Shown: positions 59,111 to 64,000 of the stretch, in pieces
Layout: every line of letters begins with the position of its first letter
How positions within the stretch are numbered: position 1 is the first letter of the stretch
Source: Pacificoceanicola onchidii
GTDB lineage: Bacteria; Pseudomonadota; Alphaproteobacteria; Rhodobacterales; Rhodobacteraceae
Direction: 5' to 3'
NCBI RefSeq assembly: GCF_004804335.1
Contig: NZ_SRXY01000001.1
Span: 1 to 64,000, forward strand
DNA length: 64,000 nt
Notes under the pieces: generated by a model
Told to the model about the DNA's origin: nothing
Database searches by the model: none
What the model saw: only the letters and a program-made list of their open reading frames with translations
Position numbers and translations under genes: made by a program

Positions 59111-59491
59111 TCAGGCGGCCTCTGCCCGCGCCGCAAGCCAAGCTTCGGCCGCCGCCTCTTCGTCCAGTTCAAACGCCTTGATGGCAATGCCGGGGATCAC
59201 CGCCCCTTCGATCTCGGCGGCGGTGCGCAGCAAGGCTGAATCCGTCAGAACGGCTATGCTGGAAAAATGCCCAAACAGGCCGAAAAGCCTTGGCAATTGC
59301 GCCATCTTGATGCCGATGGCTTCAAAGGAGGGCATGGCAAATTCCGGGATCCGGTAGAGGATCTGACCGCCCTGCATGCCAGAGGCCATCTCGACAAAAG
59401 CATCCAGCCCGTCGCGCATCTCATTGGCCCCAACCGGTCCGTCGAGCAGAATATCAATCCGGTTCGGCGCGGGATTTGTCAGTTTCAACAT
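59111..59491 (-). CDS. STAS/SEC14-like (SpoIIAA-like) protein
   Basis: 126 residues of the SpoIIAA-like family (PF11964). The pattern NRIDILLDGPVGANEMRDGL then DAFVEMASGMQGGQILYRIP and IAVLTDSALLRTAAEIEG fits. No kinase partner is adjacent. Function unknown. The MITE-like element lies 18 bases beyond its stop. Confidence 0.8.
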   Translation of the reverse strand: MLKLTNPAPNRIDILLDGPVGANEMRDGLDAFVEMASGMQGGQILYRIPEFAMPSFEAIGIKMAQLPRLFGLFGHFSSIAVLTDSALLRTAAEIEGAVIPGIAIKAFELDEEAAAEAWLAARAEAA

Positions 59492-59535
59492 GGCAGTCTC
59501 CTCGTCCTTCTGGGGCGTTCCGATCTGTCACGCTG

Positions 59536-59564
59536 GAAAAAGAACGGCGGGATAACCCCGCCGT
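59536..59564 (-). terminator. Terminator of ppk2
   Basis: ACGGCGGG and CCCGCCGT arms (59544-59551 with 59557-59563), followed on the minus strand by TTCTTTTTCC. Confidence 0.8.
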
Positions 59565-59594
59565 CCTCTCGTCTCATTTCGGCATGCGGCGCGC

Positions 59595-60554
59595 TTATTC
59601 GCTGCCCTTGCGCGCATCGGGGTGCAGCGTTGCGCCCAGAATGTGATCGGCGCGGTGGATCACATGGCCGGCGCCGCCCGCGATCAGCGGATCGGGAGGG
59701 GTGGCGATGCTCTCGTCCTTGCCCGGATAATCCAGCGTGCTCAGGAAGTGCTTCATGCAGTTCAGGCGCGCGCGCTTCTTGTCGTCGGACTTGATCACGG
59801 TCCAAGGCGCATCAGCGGTGTCGGTGTAGAAGAACATCGCCTCCTTGGCCTCGGTGTAATCGTCCCACTTGCCAAGGCTTGCCTTGTCGATCGGCGACAG
59901 TTTCCACTGCTTGAGCGGGTCGGTCTCGCGGCTGGCAAAACGGGATTTCTGCTCGGCCTGCGTGACCGAGAACCAGTATTTGTAGAGCCGAATGCCGGAG
60001 CGCACGAGCATCCGCTCAAGATCCGGGGTCTGGCGCATGAATTCGAGGTACTCGGTCGGCTCGCAGAAGCCCATGACCCGCTCTACGCCCGCGCGGTTGT
60101 ACCAGGAGCGGTCATAGAGCACGATCTCCCCTTCGGTCGGCAAGTGATCGATATAGCGCTGGTAATACCACTGTCCGCGCTCTTCGTCCGTGGGCTTGTT
60201 CAGCGCCACGACGCGCGCGGAACGCGGATTGAGGTGTTCGGTAAAGCGTTTGATTGTACCGCCCTTGCCCGCCGCATCGCGCCCTTCGAAAAGCAGCACG
60301 AATTTCTGACCCGTCTCCTGCGCCCAGAGCTGCACCTTCAACAGCTCCGCCTGAAGCTGCGCCTTCTCCTTCTCGTATTCCTTGCGCGACAGCTTGGTCT
60401 TGTAGGGATACTGACCGGTCTCGAACGCCCGGCGGATCTCGTCGGTGGTGGGGTGCGGCTTGGCCGGTGCTTTGGGCACATCGGTGCCCACAGCCTTGGC
60501 CGCAGCCACGGCAGCTACGGGTGCTTTCACGGATTTCACGGCGGTCGTTGTCAT
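59595..60554 (-). CDS. ppk2: Polyphosphate kinase 2
   Basis: 319 residues, single-domain PPK2. The Walker A loop is FEGRDAAGKGGTIKRF (Lys97), the lid module is YDRSWYNRAGVERVMGF, and QKSRFASRETDPLKQWKLSP follows. It moves phosphate between polyphosphate and nucleoside diphosphates. The first 30 residues (Ala, Lys and Val rich) are a variable extension. A class I assignment (acting on diphosphates) fits length and lid. Confidence 0.94.
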   Translation of the reverse strand: MTTTAVKSVKAPVAAVAAAKAVGTDVPKAPAKPHPTTDEIRRAFETGQYPYKTKLSRKEYEKEKAQLQAELLKVQLWAQETGQKFVLLFEGRDAAGKGGTIKRFTEHLNPRSARVVALNKPTDEERGQWYYQRYIDHLPTEGEIVLYDRSWYNRAGVERVMGFCEPTEYLEFMRQTPDLERMLVRSGIRLYKYWFSVTQAEQKSRFASRETDPLKQWKLSPIDKASLGKWDDYTEAKEAMFFYTDTADAPWTVIKSDDKKRARLNCMKHFLSTLDYPGKDESIATPPDPLIAGGAGHVIHRADHILGATLHPDARKGSE

Positions 60555-60644
60555 ACGCGTCTCCTGCAGGTTTCAGATTTCGCGCGTTTCTACCCCGGCC
60601 AAACGGCCCCCACCTTGACCCCTGTCAAATTGTGAACGGATTTC

Positions 60645-61535
60645 TCACATTTTTATGACATCCCGCCAGGAATGCTCCGGCGCAAAGCCCAGCACGTCCC
60701 GCGCCTTGCGGTTGCAATACATCGTCTCGTTGCCTGTCATCTCGCGCTTGACCGGAATGCCTTCGTAGAACTGCTCCCGCACCTGCGCATTCGACGCGCC
60801 CACCGACAGATCGTCATTGGCAACGTTGAACACCTCATACCCCAGCCCGTCCACGGCGAGGCACCGCATCACCATCTGCCCCAGATCGCGCACATCTATA
60901 TAGCCAAAGATATTGCGCTCGCGCAGCGCCGCATCCGCCACGAAGGCCGGGAACAGCGTCTCGTACTCCTCCGGCGCGATCACGTTGTTGATCCGCAAGC
61001 CATAAACGTCGATCCCGGCGCGCGCCTGAAACGCCCGCCCGGTCGCCTCACCCACCACCTTGCTCATCGCATAGGCATCCTCCGGCTCGGTCGGGTGATC
61101 CTCATCCACCGGAATATACTGCGGTTTACGCACCCCATCGGCAAAGCAGATTCCATAGGCCGTCTCCGAACTGGCAAAGATCACCTTCGGGATTCCCAGC
61201 TTCACCGCCGCTTCCATGACATTGTACGTCGAGAGCGTGTTCACCCGGAACGTCTCGCAATCGGGCGCAATCAGGATCCGCGCCAGCGCCGCGAAATGCA
61301 CCACCGCATCAAACTTCGGCACCCCTGTCCCCGGCGCCAGCTCTGCGAAATTCGCGTAACCCGACAGCGCGCTGAACACCTGCCCCGGGTCGGTCAGATC
61401 GCAGATCAGGTTGTCCACCCCTTCCGCCTCGAGCGGCGTCAGATCGAGGTTCAGGACCGTATGCCCTTCTGCGGCCAGCATCGGCAGAATATGCCGCCCC
61501 GCCTTGCCGCTGCCGCCGGTGAATGCAATGCGCAT
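60645..61535 (-). CDS. NAD-dependent epimerase/dehydratase family protein
   Basis: 296 residues of extended SDR type. The dinucleotide loop is IAFTGGSGKAGRHILPML. The catalytic part has SSETAYG and, further on, EDAYAMSKVVGE with the Tyr-x-x-x-Lys. The NVIAPEEYETLFPAF and DVRDLGQMVMRCLA regions are typical. Substrate unknown, probably a nucleotide sugar or a sugar acid. The ATG at 61535 follows GGGAAGGGCATCTC. Confidence 0.85.
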   Translation of the reverse strand: MRIAFTGGSGKAGRHILPMLAAEGHTVLNLDLTPLEAEGVDNLICDLTDPGQVFSALSGYANFAELAPGTGVPKFDAVVHFAALARILIAPDCETFRVNTLSTYNVMEAAVKLGIPKVIFASSETAYGICFADGVRKPQYIPVDEDHPTEPEDAYAMSKVVGEATGRAFQARAGIDVYGLRINNVIAPEEYETLFPAFVADAALRERNIFGYIDVRDLGQMVMRCLAVDGLGYEVFNVANDDLSVGASNAQVREQFYEGIPVKREMTGNETMYCNRKARDVLGFAPEHSWRDVIKM

Positions 61536-61640
61536 GAGATGCCCTTCCCTGGTTTTCCACCCTAGAGGTAATGCGCTTTGGCCCGTCCTGCAAAGACACG
61601 GGCTAGGGAAATTTGGACAACCAAGTTCGCCCACCCAAAT

Positions 61641-61806
61641 GCGCGGAATCAAGGCCGCAGGCCGCCGCGCCATCGACGGGCCGTCCCCACGGCACGGCAA
61701 TTGGGGTGTCGTTAATCGCCACACCAGCCTAGCGCGCCGGTGACTTGAATAAATCAAGGGGAACGGAAGTTGGATCGCCATGCCACGGCCCGTCGAAGGC
61801 GCGGCT
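61641..61806. repeat. 166 bp foldback repeat, copy 2
   Basis: Related to 7755-7921 over the whole length. The inverted arms are 61664-61684 (GCCGCGCCATCGACGGGCC) and 61785-61805 (ACGGCCCGTCGAAGGCGCGG), with a single mismatched position. It lies in the 420 base gap between the epimerase gene and trpA; nothing else is recognised in that gap. Confidence 0.8.
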
Positions 61807-61955
61807 CGTACTCTGGCCATTTGGTCCGGGACAGGTTCGTTCTACGCCCAAACGCACCCCCGGAGAGTTTGCCCGTTGCGCGGAACCAGCCTTCACCCCA
61901 TTGATTTTCCCGCGCGCATCCGGCACATCGACTGGAACACGCAAGAGGGACACCC

Positions 61956-62747
61956 ATGACTCGCATCGACGCCACCTTTGCCCGCCTCAAGGCCGACGGA
62001 AAGAAAGCCTTCGTTTCCTACATCATGGCGGGCGATCCGGACGTGGAAACCTCCCTCGCCGTGATGAAAGGCCTGCCGGACGCCGGCGTCGACATCATCG
62101 AACTGGGCCTGCCCTTCACCGATCCCATGGCCGATGGCGAAACCATCCAGCTCGCCGGTCAACGCGCCCTCGCACACGGCATGTCCCTTGACCGGACCCT
62201 TCAGATGGTCCGCGATTTCCGCGCCGGGAACGACACCACGCCGATCGTGCTCATGGGCTACTACAACCCGATCTACAATCGCGGCGTCGACACCTTCCTC
62301 GCCCAGGCAAAAGAAGCCGGCATTGACGGGTTGATCGTTGTCGACCTGCCGCCCGAAGAGGACGAAGAGCTGTGCATTCCGGCGCAGAACGCCGGGCTCA
62401 ACTTCATCCGCCTCGCCACGCCCACGACCGATGACAAACGCCTGCCCAAAGTGCTGCAGAACACCTCCGGCTTTGTCTACTACGTCTCGATCACCGGCAT
62501 CACCGGGGCCGCCGCCGCGCAGGCCGCCGAGGTCGCCCCGGAAGTTGCCCGCATCAAGGCCCAGACCGACATCCCCGTGATCGTCGGCTTCGGCATCCGC
62601 ACCCCGGAGACCTCCCGCGAGATTGCCAGCGTGGCCGACGGCTGCGTTGTCGGCTCCGCCATTGTCTCCGAGATTGCCGCAGGCAAGAGCCCCTCTGACG
62701 TGCTCGCCTTTGTCAAAGGTCTGGCAGACGGCGCGCATTCGGCCTGA
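61956..62747 (+). CDS. trpA: Tryptophan synthase alpha chain
   Basis: 263 residues, a TIM barrel. It cleaves indole-3-glycerol phosphate to indole, which passes to TrpB. The catalytic Glu is in [11 protein letters not shown], the Asp in VVDLPPEE, and the phosphate site in [19 protein letters not shown] is conserved. The ribosome site is AGAGGGA. trpB is not in the window. Confidence 0.97.
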   Translation: MTRIDATFARLKADGKKAFVSYIMAGDPDVETSLAVMKGLPDAGVDIIELGLPFTDPMADGETIQLAGQRALAHGMSLDRTLQMVRDFRAGNDTTPIVLMGYYNPIYNRGVDTFLAQAKEAGIDGLIVVDLPPEEDEELCIPAQNAGLNFIRLATPTTDDKRLPKVLQNTSGFVYYVSITGITGAAAAQAAEVAPEVARIKAQTDIPVIVGFGIRTPETSREIASVADGCVVGSAIVSEIAAGKSPSDVLAFVKGLADGAHSA

Positions 62748-62783
62748 TCTGCCGCCTCCAAGCATCTGAAATCTCTACAATAC

Positions 62784-62803
62784 CCCGGCCCACGCGGCCG
62801 GGT
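62784..62803. terminator. GC hairpin between trpA and the histidine kinase
   Basis: CCCGGCC-CACGC-GGCCGGG, without a T run. It lies between two converging genes. Confidence 0.45.
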
Positions 62804-63999
62804 CATCCCCCCCTTTCTGAACCATCGGGCGCATGTCCCATAACCTCCGGGTGGGACTGGCATAGCAACCGCGCCATCGCTGCGCCCAGCGTGGCACGGC
62901 GGACCGGCTTGGCCACATGTGCATCAATCCCCTGCCGCAGGTATTCCTCCACCTGGTGCGTCATTGCGTTGGCGGTCAGCGCAATGATCGGCACGCGCGG
63001 CAGATCGCGGGCCTGCTCGAACTGGCGAATAAACCCGGCGGCTTCCAGCCCGTTCATTTTCGGCATGTTCACATCCATCAGGATGAGATCAAACGGGTTG
63101 GCGCAATGGGCCGAAACCGCGGCCGCACCGTCCTCAACCATGGTCAGGTCAAGCCCGTAGCGCTTCAACATCAGGTCGAGCACCCGCTGGTTCGTCAGAT
63201 TGTCTTCCGCCGCAAGAATGCGCCACAGGTGACAGCCCAGCAACAGCTCCCAATCGCCGCCCTGCGTGGCCGGTGTGGCCACGGGCTGCGCTGCATCCAC
63301 CGCAGCGCCCACATCGAAACTGGCATGAAAGGACGAGCCGCCGCCCTCGTTCGGGGCAAAGGTCAGATCACCGCCCATCAGGCGGCACATCTCCCGCGCG
63401 ATGGCGAGGCCAAGCCCCGTCCCGCCAAAGCGCCGCGTCACCGACCGGCCCGCTTGTGAAAACGGTTTGAACAGCGTCTCGCGCTGCTCATTGGGCACGC
63501 CCCGCCCGGTGTCCGTCACAAGGCAATGACCACCTTCCGCATCGACCCAGACCCGCAGGGTCACGCTGCCGGACTTGGTGAACTTGATGGCATTCGACAA
63601 AAGGTTGCTGATCACCTGTCCCAGCCGGGTGGGATCGCCGCGAATCTGCCGCTCCGCGCTCGGTTCGATGGTCACCGCCATCAACAGCCCCTTCTCCCGC
63701 GCCTTGAAACTGAACAGTTGCTGCGCCCGGTCAATCAGCTCCGGCAGGTCAAAGGGGATGGTCTCCACCTCCATCTGCCGCGCCTCGATCTTGGTCAGGT
63801 CCAGAATGTCATTCAGCAAGGAGAGCAGCGTTTCCCCCGACGATTGCATCAGCGCCGCCATGTCGGCCTGCTCGTCGGTCAGACCGGATTCCGCAAGCGC
63901 GGACCCCATTCCAAGAAGTCCATTGAGCGGGGTGCGAATCTCGTGGCTGATCATCGCGAGGAAGGCGCTTTTGGCGGCGCTCGCATCTTCGGCCAGCGT
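62803..63999 (-). CDS. Hybrid sensor histidine kinase (partial, continues beyond the window)
   Basis: The gene is cut by the right edge; the visible 398 residues read on from TLAEDASAAKSAFLA. HisKA has the phosphorylated His in ISHEIRTPLNG. The HATPase part has SNLLSNAIKFT (N box), DTGRGVPNEQRETLFKPF and FGGTGLGLAIA. A receiver domain follows (ILAAEDNLTNQRVLDLM, with the Asp in LILMDVNMPKMNG and the Lys in AHVAKPV). It is a phosphorelay kinase whose sensor and upstream parts are outside the window. Confidence 0.93.
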   Translation of the reverse strand, partial: TLAEDASAAKSAFLAMISHEIRTPLNGLLGMGSALAESGLTDEQADMAALMQSSGETLLSLLNDILDLTKIEARQMEVETIPFDLPELIDRAQQLFSFKAREKGLLMAVTIEPSAERQIRGDPTRLGQVISNLLSNAIKFTKSGSVTLRVWVDAEGGHCLVTDTGRGVPNEQRETLFKPFSQAGRSVTRRFGGTGLGLAIAREMCRLMGGDLTFAPNEGGGSSFHASFDVGAAVDAAQPVATPATQGGDWELLLGCHLWRILAAEDNLTNQRVLDLMLKRYGLDLTMVEDGAAAVSAHCANPFDLILMDVNMPKMNGLEAAGFIRQFEQARDLPRVPIIALTANAMTHQVEEYLRQGIDAHVAKPVRRATLGAAMARLLCQSHPEVMGHAPDGSERGG

Positions 64000-64000
64000 C

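Overview
The window is a 64 kb piece of a GC-rich alphaproteobacterial chromosome. It most resembles the family Rhodobacteraceae (Roseobacter-type marine bacteria). The reasons are the phaZ-phaC-phaP order, histidine genes scattered among unrelated genes, three secreted proteins with the VPLPA-CTERM tail, an L33 protein without zinc cysteines, and many small GC-rich intergenic repeats. Nothing in it looks like a prophage, a CRISPR array or a complete insertion sequence. Gene calls rest on reading the translations and motifs; no database search was possible.

Layout. 1-5.1 kb: the end of pyruvate carboxylase, a VPLPA-CTERM protein behind a CRP-like site, then the polyhydroxyalkanoate (PHA) block: depolymerase phaZ, divergent synthase phaC, and phasin phaP behind a paired PhaR-type operator. 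5.1-12.8 kb: a hairpin-rich repeat region, two identical tRNA-Gly genes, and the histidine genes hisB, hisH, hisA, hisF and hisE, interleaved with a TetR/DUF2306 pair, DUF2147, DUF2867 and two small paralogous genes between hisF and hisE. 12.8-23.3 kb: a second VPLPA protein, a CoA-binding protein, a DUF2235 hydrolase, an orphan molybdenum hydroxylase large subunit, ornithine decarboxylase with a divergent Lrp regulator, septation protein YciB, a DMT transporter, a peroxiredoxin-like protein and an AlkB-type alkane hydroxylase. 23.4-32.7 kb: lysoplasmalogenase, lytic transglycosylase, ftsY, small secreted proteins, two LysR regulators, a DUF1127 peptide, a BAX inhibitor-like membrane protein, a cupin protein, rpmG and the RNase P RNA. 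32.8-42.1 kb: mainly minus-strand genes for hydrolases, two LysM-solute-binding fusions, a methyltransferase, a SnoaL-like protein, an M15-like peptidase, a VOC protein and a Tag-like DNA glycosylase. 42.3-48.1 kb: thrS, the third VPLPA protein, and a four-gene bufferin cluster. 48.1-64 kb: ArsC/Spx-like and cold-shock proteins, a class I amidotransferase-like hydrolase, a CAT-like acyltransferase, a 985-residue envelope protein with a PilP/GspC-like end, a SIMPL protein, a MATE exporter, lipoate ligase-like and CIA30 proteins, ppk2, an epimerase, trpA and a hybrid histidine kinase cut off by the window edge.

Most notable items. (1) The cluster at 45388-48020 encodes a secreted four-cysteine precursor peptide (DUF2282/BufA), an MNIO-family modifying enzyme (DUF692/BufB), its partner (DUF2063/BufC) and a DoxX membrane protein. 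This is the layout of a copper-binding RiPP (bufferin) pathway. A chromosomal intergenic repeat has become the first part of the BufC coding sequence. (2) Several families of short intergenic repeats keep their hairpins through compensating base changes. (3) A 263 bp MITE-like element with 31 bp terminal inverted repeats and TA duplications sits exactly on the stop codon of a lipoate ligase-like gene. (4) A 166 bp foldback element is present twice, 54 kb apart. (5) Two unexplained paralogous genes are translationally interlocked with hisF and hisE.
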